Positions 6,444-12,070 of a stretch of 12,070 bases of DNA are shown here, piece after piece; positions within the stretch are counted from its first letter, which is position 1; the number at the start of each line of letters is the position of its first letter. The notes beneath the pieces are model-generated. The model saw nothing but the letters and a program-made list of their open reading frames with translations. It did not search any database and was not told the origin of the DNA. The translations under genes were made by a program, and so were the position numbers. Source of the DNA: an uncultured Planctomycetaceae bacterium (lineage in GTDB: Bacteria; Planctomycetota; Planctomycetia; Pirellulales; Pirellulaceae); the NCBI GenBank assembly GCA_937967755.1, contig CALBTA010000044.1, positions 1 through 12,070 on the forward strand. Reading direction: 5' to 3'.

Positions 6444-6463
6444 CTCGGGCAAGAGTGCCCGAG
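6444..6463. repeat. Perfect 8-bp hairpin in the leader of the SUMF1-fold gene
   Basis: CTCGGGCA (6444-6451) pairs perfectly with TGCCCGAG (6456-6463) around loop AGAG. It lies 27 nt before the start codon and 16 nt before the ribosome-binding site. The motif resembles short dispersed palindromes that I recall from planctomycete genomes. No U-tract follows. It could be a mobile repeat or an RNA structure in the leader. Confidence 0.65.
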
Positions 6464-6479
6464 CTACATCAAGAGTCAG

Positions 6480-6484
6480 AAGGA
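6480..6484 (+). promoter_or_regulatory. Ribosome-binding site that sets the SUMF1-fold start
   Basis: AAGGA lies 6 nt before ATG 6491. The reading frame stays open far upstream to 6023, across the divergent sulfatase start, but only this ATG has a good site and is followed by a signal sequence. Confidence 0.6.
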
Positions 6485-6490
6485 ACAACC

Positions 6491-7747
6491 ATGCGACTAC
6501 CGCTACTGTTTTGCACCCTGGTTATCGGGCTTGCCTGCCGCCCTCCGGCACCGGCTATCGTCGCTGCCGAACCGGATGCCCCTGTCGCCGAAGCGAAACC
6601 CGCCGCTGAAAAGCCGGCCAGCGAGAAACCCGCCGCCGAGGTCCTCGGCATCAGCAAGACGAAGCCGGAAACCGGCCCGTCGGTGAAGATCGATGGCGGG
6701 TACATGGTTCCCTACAAGGCGAAGATCCCCGGGACCGATGTTGAGTACGAGATGATCCCCATCCCGGCAGGCACGGTTACAGTCGGCAGCCCGGAAAGCG
6801 AAGAGGGCCGCCGCAAGGACGAAGGGCCGCAGTTTCAAGTCACCGTCGAACCAATTTGGGTCGGCAAGAAAGAGATTCGCTGGGCCGAGTACAAAGAATT
6901 CATGAAGATGTACGACGCGTTCAAACGCTTTCAATCCGAAGGCATGCGGAAGGTTGACGACAAAAACAAAATTGACGCCATTACCGCGCCGACCAAGTTG
7001 TACGAACCGGATCATACCTTCGAGCACGGAGAACGGCCCGAGCAGGCGGCGGTAACGATGACACAGTACGCCGCGCGGCAGTACACCAAGTGGCTCAGTC
7101 TGATGACGGGGCACTTCTATCGCCTGCCGACCGAAGCCGAATGGGAGTACGCCGCGCGGGCCGGATCGACCACCGCGTACCACTTCGGCGACGAACCGGA
7201 AAAGTTGGACGACTTCGCCTGGCACAGCAAAAATATTGACGAAGAAGGCCAGCAGGATGTTGGCGGCAAAAAGCCGAATGCGTTCGGGCTGTACGACATG
7301 CACGGCAATGTTTGGGAGTGGACGCTCGATGCCTATGACCCCGACGGCTACGGCGACCGAGGTGGAAAGAAGCTGACCGTGTGGGAGGCTGTTGATTGGC
7401 CGACCGAAGTTTACCCGCGGACGGTTCGCGGCGGATCCTGGGAATACCGGCAATCGCGCAGCCGCAGCGCCAGCCGGATGGGTTCCGACGACGACGAGTG
7501 GCGCGAGTACGACCCCAATCTGCCGCTCAGCCCGTGGTGGTTCACCAGCGATCCGGCCCGCGGCGTCGGCTTCCGCCTGGTGCGAGGGCTAAGTTGGCCG
7601 GATGAAAAACTGCGGAAGAAGGTCTGGGAAATCGACTGCGAAGACATCGAGTACGACGTCGGCGACCGCCTCACCGAAGGCCGCGGGGCGCTCGGGCTGG
7701 TCGATAAGGATCTGCCGGCGGATATTAAGAAGCTGGATGAAAAGTAG
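6491..7747 (+). CDS. Exported SUMF1/FGE-fold domain protein without catalytic cysteines
   Basis: A 418-residue protein. The N-terminus (MRLPLLFCTLVIGLAC) is an export signal. C16 might be lipidated, although the lipobox is imperfect, and AIVAA near 22-26 is another cleavage option. An AEAKPAAEKPASEKPAAE linker (33-50) follows. The SUMF1 (formylglycine-generating enzyme fold) domain spans about 85-365: PIPAGTVTVGSPESEEGR, KDEGPQFQVTVEPIWVGKKE, YRLPTEAEWEYAARAGS (210-226), FGLYDMHGNVWEW (265-277), RTVRGGSW (310-317) and GVGFRLVRG. Active enzymes carry two cysteines just after RGGSW. Here that stretch reads EYRQSRSRSASRM and has none, so it should not make formylglycine. A charged extension of about 50 residues follows the domain. 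It may bind a ligand or another envelope protein. Its sulfatase neighbour points to polysaccharide use, but this is inference. Confidence 0.88.
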   Translation: MRLPLLFCTLVIGLACRPPAPAIVAAEPDAPVAEAKPAAEKPASEKPAAEVLGISKTKPETGPSVKIDGGYMVPYKAKIPGTDVEYEMIPIPAGTVTVGSPESEEGRRKDEGPQFQVTVEPIWVGKKEIRWAEYKEFMKMYDAFKRFQSEGMRKVDDKNKIDAITAPTKLYEPDHTFEHGERPEQAAVTMTQYAARQYTKWLSLMTGHFYRLPTEAEWEYAARAGSTTAYHFGDEPEKLDDFAWHSKNIDEEGQQDVGGKKPNAFGLYDMHGNVWEWTLDAYDPDGYGDRGGKKLTVWEAVDWPTEVYPRTVRGGSWEYRQSRSRSASRMGSDDDEWREYDPNLPLSPWWFTSDPARGVGFRLVRGLSWPDEKLRKKVWEIDCEDIEYDVGDRLTEGRGALGLVDKDLPADIKKLDEK

Positions 7748-7748
7748 G

Positions 7749-7888
7749 ATTGCATTGGATCCGCCTCGTTCCCACGCTCTGCGTGGGAATGCAATTTCGG
7801 CCGCTTCGCGGTCTTGCGGCTTGTGACCCCGCCTCGATCGACGCAGAGCGTCGAGGCAGCCCGTTCCCACGCGGAGCGTGGGAACGGG
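7749..7888. repeat. Composite palindromic repeat element with four hairpins
   Basis: The convergent gap after the SUMF1-fold gene is almost wholly palindromic. Hairpin 1: TTCCCACGC (7769-7777) with GCGTGGGAA (7781-7789), loop TCT, flanked by ATTGCAT (7749-7755) and ATGCAAT (7789-7795). Hairpin 2: GGCCGC/GCGGTC (7799-7813). Hairpin 3: TCGACGC/GCGTCGA (7838-7854), inside GCCTCG (7831-7836) and CGAGGC (7852-7857). Hairpin 4: a perfect 13-bp stem, CCCGTTCCCACGC (7860-7872) with GCGTGGGAACGGG (7876-7888), loop GGA. Hairpins 1 and 4 share the core TTCCCACGC. I recall this core as a dispersed repeat in planctomycetes and other bacteria. It may act as a bidirectional terminator between SUMF1 and the VWA gene. 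Confidence 0.8.
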
Positions 7889-7916
7889 TTAGTGGCTGGA
7901 AGCCCCCGCTACTTGC

Positions 7917-8549
7917 TTATTCCATCGCCTCGCGTTCTTCTTCCGTGAAATCGTTGCTGACCGTTGTGCCGGCGGCCCGAGCTTTTCGCATCCGGGCGAC
8001 CTTGCTTCCGGTGGCCGCGTAGGCGTAGCGGACCTTGTCGGGCGCGTAGTTCGCGGCTCCCCCGCGGTCCATGCCCATCGCACCCGCCTCGGCGAAGGCA
8101 TCTTGGTTAGCACCCAGAAACGTGAACTGCCAGTTGTAGGCGTTCTGCTGGTGCTCGATCATCTGCTTGATCTGGGCTTTGGTGAATTCCACGCTGGAAT
8201 TTTCCAGCCCATCGGTGGTGACGACAAAAATCACCAGTCCGGGGCGATCCGCCTCGGGCAGCTTCGCCAGTCGGCTGCCGGTTTCGTTGATGGCCCGGCC
8301 GACCGCGTCGAGCAACGCCGTCGCCCCGCGCGGCCGCAGCTTGAACTGCGGCACATCGCCAACGGGCACTCCGCGGTGCACGAAGTCGTACTCCGTATCG
8401 AACTGCACCAACGTCAGCACCGCTTCGCCCAGTTCTTCCGCCTGCCCGCGAATGAACTCGTTCACGCCCCCTTCAGCATCGCTGCGAATGCTGGCCATCG
8501 AACCGCTGCGGTCGACCACCAAAGTAATGTCCGTCAAGTCGTTTCTCAT
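7917..8549 (-). CDS. Cytoplasmic von Willebrand factor A (VWA) domain protein
   Basis: A 210-residue protein that is a single VWA domain with a complete metal-ion-dependent adhesion site: D13-R-S-G-S17 near the N-terminus, T77 in RGATALLDA, and D113 in VVTTDGLEN. VWA domains bind partner proteins through a bound divalent metal. It has no signal peptide or membrane segment, so it should act in the cytoplasm. After the domain come a glycine- and alanine-rich stretch (MGMDRGGAANYAPDK) and a basic to acidic tail ending EEEREAME. The start is secure: GGAGGT (8555-8560 on the minus strand) lies 5 nt from the ATG. It is divergent from an exported VWA protein. I recognise no named function. The sequence looks closest in type to small stand-alone VWA proteins of unknown role. 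Confidence 0.88.
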   Translation of the reverse strand: MRNDLTDITLVVDRSGSMASIRSDAEGGVNEFIRGQAEELGEAVLTLVQFDTEYDFVHRGVPVGDVPQFKLRPRGATALLDAVGRAINETGSRLAKLPEADRPGLVIFVVTTDGLENSSVEFTKAQIKQMIEHQQNAYNWQFTFLGANQDAFAEAGAMGMDRGGAANYAPDKVRYAYAATGSKVARMRKARAAGTTVSNDFTEEEREAME

Positions 8550-8934
8550 AGAACACCTCCGTCCAAGTTAGCGGCAGAACATCGCTGCCTGAAGAATGCG
8601 CCCACCGGTGGCCCTGGCCGCTTACGACGGCGGCGATTTGGCCCAGTCAAGAGCGCTGAAAACTATGCTTCCTGCCGGCCGCGAAAGTGCGGGGCGAATC
8701 GGCCCCCGCGGCGTTTCACGCGAGACGAGCCTGAGAACGGCGCTCGCGGTTAATTTGTCTGTTCGTACCGATAAGCAATTCGCTCGAATCCGGCGAATGT
8801 TGGGTATTGGAGCAAAATTCCCCCAACTGCCCCACTGGACACGGTCGGAAGCCGAAGGTTCGCGCGGCGAAAAAAATGGGATGTTCTGCTATGCTAACCC
8901 CACAGGGCATAAATTCTCTTCCAAGGTTGCTGCC
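8550..8934. other. 385-bp gap between divergent VWA genes
   Basis: The only gene-scale open frame here is the plus-strand frame of the exported VWA gene extended back to an ATG at 8596. The extension has no ribosome-binding site, no recognisable motif and would bury the signal peptide, so I do not call it coding. A 10-bp palindrome CCACCGGTGG occurs at 8602-8611. An extended -10-like sequence lies near 8887-8895. I see no RNA gene. Confidence 0.5.
8887..8895 (+). promoter_or_regulatory. Possible extended -10 promoter of the exported VWA gene
   Basis: TGCTATGCT combines a TGn extension with TATGCT, 40 nt before the start codon. No -35 hexamer is evident, which is acceptable for an extended -10 promoter but leaves this weak. 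Confidence 0.28.
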
Positions 8935-10404
8935 ATGAATCAGCGAATCTTCGTTGCTGCGGGGTTGTGTGCTTTTGTCATCTGTTGTCAGGCGCGGTCG
9001 GCCAATCAAGGCGGGGTCTCTTCCGCTTCGTATTCGATGGCCCGGGCTGGGCTGCCGAGCGAGCCGGAGGCGGTTCTGATCGAAGAATTCATCAACTATC
9101 ACCGCCACAAAATTCCTGAACCAATGGGCGCGGCCCTGGCGATTGATGCGCGGTGGGGCGCGCCGGCCTGCGGATCGAATCAACCCGAGGCGGTGTTGCA
9201 AGTCGGCCTGGCGTCGACGCGCAGCCGAATTGAAAGCGACAAGATTCCGGCGTTGAACCTGGCCCTGGTGATTGACCAAAGCGGTTCGATGAAGGGCGAC
9301 CGGATCGAGAATGTGAAGAAGGCCCTGCTGGCGTTTTTGGACAAGCTGCGGCCAAGTGACCGGGTTTCGATTGTCGGCTTCAGCGACGAGGCCCACGTCG
9401 TGCTCCCCTCGCACTCTCCGCCGGAGCACCAGCGGATGAAGGCGGCGGTCAAGCAAATTCACGCTGATGGTTCCACGAACCTGCACGCCGGTTTGATGCT
9501 GGGTTACGAGGAAGTCGCCGCGCATTTCGATGCGAAGAAAACCAACCGCGTGATCCTGCTGACTGACGGTCAGGCCAACCGCGGCGTCACCAAGGCCGAG
9601 GATATCATCGACCAATCGCTGGCGTTCAACGACAAGGATATCGACATGTCGGGCATCGGCGTTGGTACGGCGTTTAACCACCGCCTGATGCGAAGCCTGA
9701 CTGACGCCGGCCGCGGGCTGCTGCACTTCGTCGGCGACGATCAGGATATCGAGAAGACGTTCGTCGAGGAGTTGGAAAGCCTGCTCGCGCCCGTCGCCCG
9801 GCGGGTTTCGGTGGAGATTGAATTCGACAATGGGTTGGAACTGAAACATGTCCGCGGCTACCAGCCTGTCCACGACGGCCGGCGAATTACGGTTCCGTTG
9901 GATGATCTTAACCACGGGGCGACGCAGGTGATCTTGGCCCGATTCCGCGCCGCGGATTTAAAAGAGGCGAGCGAACTCGGCGTCATGGTGCGGCTGAAGT
10001 ACACGGATGTGGCCAGCCGTGAATTGGTCGTGATCGAGCGGCAAGCGACGGTTGCTTTCGATCCGGAGCTACCCGCCGACGCCCCGCTGCTGACCGACCC
10101 GATGGTGCGGAAGAACGAAACCATTGCCGAGTTGGCCCAAGGAATTAAAGACCTGGCCCAAGCCATCGCCGACACGAACGACCCGGAAAAGGCCAGCGTC
10201 GAACTGACCCGTCCCTTGTCCATCGCCAATGCGCGTTACCCCGAATTGAAAGACACGGACATCAAACGAGTACGGGATATCTTGACCAACTACCAGGACT
10301 TGCTGGCCAAGGAGGCCGAGCGCAAGGAAGAATTCGAGCGGAAACTGGCAGAGGAAAAAGCGAAGGTGAAGGCGCTAGAGAACGCGAAGCAAGGCTCGCC
10401 GTGA
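8935..10404 (+). CDS. Exported VWA domain protein, YfbK-like
   Basis: A 489-residue protein from ATG 8935, with AAGG at 8923-8926 and an 8-nt spacer. The signal peptide reads MNQRIFVAAGLCAFVICCQA, with cleavage near residues 20-24. Residues 44-62 (EPEAVLIEEFINYHRHKIP) match the N-terminal module placed before VWA in the YfbK family. A second region (67-100) leads to the VWA domain: D114-Q-S-G-S118 in LVIDQSGSMKGDR, T181 in GSTNLHAGL and D211 in LLTDGQANRG, so the metal site is complete. A beta-rich region (about 287-375) follows and then a helical, charged tail with AKEAERKEEFERKLAEEKAK (458-477), likely a coiled coil. It acts outside the cytoplasmic membrane, perhaps in envelope complexes. 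The partner is unknown. It is divergent from the small VWA gene. Confidence 0.9.
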   Translation: MNQRIFVAAGLCAFVICCQARSANQGGVSSASYSMARAGLPSEPEAVLIEEFINYHRHKIPEPMGAALAIDARWGAPACGSNQPEAVLQVGLASTRSRIESDKIPALNLALVIDQSGSMKGDRIENVKKALLAFLDKLRPSDRVSIVGFSDEAHVVLPSHSPPEHQRMKAAVKQIHADGSTNLHAGLMLGYEEVAAHFDAKKTNRVILLTDGQANRGVTKAEDIIDQSLAFNDKDIDMSGIGVGTAFNHRLMRSLTDAGRGLLHFVGDDQDIEKTFVEELESLLAPVARRVSVEIEFDNGLELKHVRGYQPVHDGRRITVPLDDLNHGATQVILARFRAADLKEASELGVMVRLKYTDVASRELVVIERQATVAFDPELPADAPLLTDPMVRKNETIAELAQGIKDLAQAIADTNDPEKASVELTRPLSIANARYPELKDTDIKRVRDILTNYQDLLAKEAERKEEFERKLAEEKAKVKALENAKQGSP

Positions 10405-10440
10405 CGCTTCGTCCAACTAAACCTGTGCCAGCGTTCGCCC

Positions 10441-10461
10441 CGGCCGAGCTGGTCTCGGTCG
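10441..10461 (+). terminator. Possible terminator after the exported VWA gene
   Basis: CGGCCGAG (10441-10448) pairs with CTCGGTCG (10454-10461), with one G-T wobble and loop CTGGT, 37 nt after the VWA stop. The following bases AGCGATGATTTT give only a short, delayed T-run, so termination is plausible but not certain. Confidence 0.4.
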
Positions 10462-10498
10462 AGCGATGATTTTGCACTAGCAGCAGGGACTATGACAA

Positions 10499-10663
10499 CA
10501 CTCGCCCCCTCCGACCTTGGGTCGGTGGAGCGAGTGATTTATCCAACGGTTTGGGTGTCCAATCACTGCTTCCACCCAGACAAGCTGGGCGGGGAGCCTA
10601 GGCTTCTTTTGCATTCCGATTTGTGCAGAATCATGGCTCCACCGACACAAGGTCAGCGGTGGC
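10499..10663. repeat. 165-bp inverted-repeat element (MITE-like)
   Basis: Two 28-nt arms, 10504-10531 and 10636-10663, are inverted copies that match at 24 of 28 positions. They share GCTCCACCGAC / GTCGGTGGAGC exactly. Each arm is itself a hairpin: the left one closes further with CACTCG (10499-10504) and CGAGTG (10531-10536), and the right one pairs CACCG with CGGTG. Between them CCCAG-ACAAG-CTGGG forms a small stem near 10576-10590. No open frame of interest lies inside. The element fills most of the convergent gap between the VWA and DUF3891 genes. Its form suits a small non-autonomous mobile element or a REP-type repeat. Confidence 0.65.
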
Positions 10664-10711
10664 CTCGTTCAGTCCGTTGAAGTTTTTCGGAATGCTGTGT
10701 AGTTACGAATT

Positions 10712-11482
10712 CTATTGGCGTGAAAACATCCATGTGTGCTCAACCTCCGGCGCGGCTGTGAGTGCCAGTCGCAATTGATCGTCGCTGGTGCATGGTTGCG
10801 CTGCGATCATTCGGCCGGTAGCGGTGATTTGCTTTTCTTCGCAGTTCCACGGCCAAGGGTCGATGGCAACCGCGGCTTCTTCGATCTGCAGGGTCAGTTC
10901 AATTTCACCTGCGCCGGGAACCGTTAGTTTTCGTGGTTTCGTTCCCGGCGTGCAGCAGATCAGCAGGCTAAAGAAGTCGAACAGTTGCAGCCAATCGACG
11001 GCCAGCTCGGCCAGTTCTGTGCTGTTCGATTCCGGGTCAGCCGTCAGCCAGTCGCCAAGCCACAACGTGCTGCGGCGATCGAACTCGTCGAGAAAGTCCT
11101 CCACCTCGTCTTCGCCGGTCTCGTCACCTGAGCGTCGTAGTCGGATGAAGTGTTGCGCAACCATGAATTGCGCCAGCGGTCCAAAGCTTCCCGCGCTTTC
11201 AATCGACTTCTCCCACAGGTCGTGGGCGACTTCATTGGGCATCTCGGTAAACGCCCGCGGCCGCCCGGTGGCCGGATCAATTGTCGGGTTCTGCTCCCAC
11301 TCGGCCCAGCCATCGTCGTGGTGCAAAATCGTCGGCAGCAACGTTTTCCGCAGCGGCAACTGGCTTACCGTTTCATTGCCCCAGCCCATCGCCAATTCTT
11401 CCGCAACGCGGGCATGCTCCACCTGCGATATCAACAGCCACGCCGGCCGGCCATCATCAAACGTAGTATCCCGCCGAATCAT
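10712..11482 (-). CDS. DUF3891 family protein
   Basis: A 256-residue cytoplasmic protein. It opens MIRRD, then has SQVEHARVAEELAMGWG (19-35), LHHDDGWAEWEQNPTIDPAT (53-72), GRPRAFTEMP (73-82) and AQHFIRL. These blocks are the pattern of DUF3891. Histidines 23, 54, 55, 87 and 111 with aspartates 56-57 are spaced like the ligands of HD-fold phosphohydrolases, but the assignment to that fold is my inference. The acidic segment ETGEDEVEDFLDEFD follows at about 121-135. The last third is beta-rich and contains PGAGEIELTLQ and a WPW motif. ATG 11482 has no obvious Shine-Dalgarno upstream. It is convergent with the exported VWA gene and lies 84 bp downstream of a DUF1877 gene on the same strand. Confidence 0.85.
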   Translation of the reverse strand: MIRRDTTFDDGRPAWLLISQVEHARVAEELAMGWGNETVSQLPLRKTLLPTILHHDDGWAEWEQNPTIDPATGRPRAFTEMPNEVAHDLWEKSIESAGSFGPLAQFMVAQHFIRLRRSGDETGEDEVEDFLDEFDRRSTLWLGDWLTADPESNSTELAELAVDWLQLFDFFSLLICCTPGTKPRKLTVPGAGEIELTLQIEEAAVAIDPWPWNCEEKQITATGRMIAAQPCTSDDQLRLALTAAPEVEHTWMFSRQ

Positions 11483-11566
11483 GGGTTCAATTTAGCAGGG
11501 CGGCGTGTGTGAGGTAGAAGGCAGAGTGCGTTCATTCGCGAAGAAGTTGAACTTCAGAGCGTCCCG

Positions 11567-12043
11567 TCAATTGACGTATTGGAGCATGGCGTTGCCTTTG
11601 GACGCTGCATCTAGATAGTAATCCCGTAGAGTGTCGTACCAGGACAATAGGTAGTCTAGATCTTCGTCACCACTCCATATCTGAGGATAGATGTCGTTTG
11701 CAGATAATGCTTCCGCATCGTATCGCTTAGCGAATTCGTCACGAGGTAAATCTCGTAACGCGTCGGCGACAGCGGCTACTTGCGGCGCGGCCAGGTAGCG
11801 GGCGGGGCCGTAGCCGACATCATCACCGACGGTGGAGGTGGCGAAAATCACGTCCGAGTAGGGTGGCGTTCCATCGTATTGTTCACCAGTCAGCATGAAG
11901 TGAATTGCGTGCCACGCCTTATCAATGTCGATCCCATATTCCTCTCCTTCCGGGTAGAGCAAGTCTTCAATTGTTTCCGGCGCAGCGATAAGCTCTTGCA
12001 ATTGCTTGGGTGTCACCTGCAGAAAATTGCCAATCATTGACAT
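11567..12043 (-). CDS. DUF1877 (YfbM-like) family protein
   Basis: A 158-residue protein matching the DUF1877/YfbM family from end to end: MSMIGNFLQVTPKQLQELI at the N-terminus, IDIDKAWHAIHFMLTGEQ (about 39-56), then VGYGPARYLAAPQVAAVADAL, and the closing LDYLLSWYDTLRDYYLDAASKGNAML. The family has no assigned biochemical function. There is no signal peptide or membrane segment, so it should be cytoplasmic. I chose ATG 12041-12043 (MSMIGN, close to the MGMIG start of YfbM). A TTG three codons upstream is less likely. The Shine-Dalgarno is weak. Its codon use looks a little more AT-rich than its neighbours', which could hint at transfer. It is probably read before the DUF3891 gene, 84 bp away. 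Confidence 0.9.
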   Translation of the reverse strand: MSMIGNFLQVTPKQLQELIAAPETIEDLLYPEGEEYGIDIDKAWHAIHFMLTGEQYDGTPPYSDVIFATSTVGDDVGYGPARYLAAPQVAAVADALRDLPRDEFAKRYDAEALSANDIYPQIWSGDEDLDYLLSWYDTLRDYYLDAASKGNAMLQYVN

Positions 12044-12070
12044 AGCGGTCAACCAATCATTCCGGAAATG

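Noticed and set aside
6503..7453. A 316-codon minus-strand open frame opposite the SUMF1-fold gene
   Set aside because: It mirrors a well-supported gene and shows no motif of its own.
6491..7747. An active formylglycine-generating enzyme serving the neighbouring sulfatase
   Set aside because: The cysteines needed after RGGSW are absent and the protein carries an export signal.
7749..7888. A CRISPR array
   Set aside because: The palindromes differ in sequence and spacing, there is no regular spacer length, and no cas gene is near.
7750..8022. A 90-codon open frame over the palindromic repeat
   Set aside because: Its peptide (for example PRGAWERV) comes from translating the palindromes. Such peptides recur wherever this repeat occurs and are not real genes.
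8716..9915. A 399-codon minus-strand open frame opposite the exported VWA gene
   Set aside because: The opposite strand has a signal peptide, ribosome-binding site and complete VWA motifs. This frame has none.
10492..10680. A 62-codon open frame inside the inverted-repeat element
   Set aside because: It spans both palindromic arms, has no ribosome-binding site and no protein-like pattern.

Overview
The window looks like chromosomal DNA from a planctomycete, probably of the Pirellulales/Rhodopirellula type. I infer this from gene content: two secreted 3-keto-disaccharide hydrolase (DUF1080) proteins, an exported sulfatase next to a SUMF1-fold protein, an ECF sigma factor, exported and cytoplasmic VWA proteins, a fairly high GC content, and intergenic spaces filled with palindromic repeats. 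No plasmid, phage or transposase gene is visible, and I see no tRNA, rRNA or CRISPR array.

Layout, left to right. (1) 2-172: the 3' end of a plus-strand gene, possibly an HD-GYP-type protein. (2) 222-768: a promoter and Fur-box-like palindrome, then two overlapping feoA genes. No feoB follows. (3) 777-2452: two divergent genes for exported DUF1080 proteins. (4) 2598-4737, minus strand: a small hypothetical gene, an ECF sigma factor, then ribD coupled to it by an ATGA overlap. ribD carries an in-frame TAG in the reductase half. (5) 4924-7747: a minus-strand exported sulfatase divergent from a plus-strand SUMF1-fold protein that lacks the formylglycine-generating cysteines. (6) 7917-10404: two divergent VWA genes, one cytoplasmic and one exported and YfbK-like. 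(7) 10712-12043, minus strand: a DUF3891 gene and a DUF1877 (YfbM-like) gene.

The gaps are the most unusual part. Three of the four convergent gene ends (2453-2597, 7748-7916, 10405-10711) each hold a different multi-hairpin palindromic element. The fourth convergent gap is only 8 bp long and holds none. A second copy of the first element sits just beyond the sulfatase stop codon, and another short perfect hairpin lies in the leader of the SUMF1-fold gene. These resemble REP/MITE-like dispersed repeats that may also act as bidirectional terminators.

The genes do not form one pathway. The window reads as a run of short housekeeping, iron-uptake and polysaccharide-degradation units. I do not see a clear new multigene system. 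The best leads are the predicted Fur-controlled feoA pair without feoB, the interrupted ribD, the non-catalytic SUMF1 protein beside a sulfatase, and the palindromic elements.
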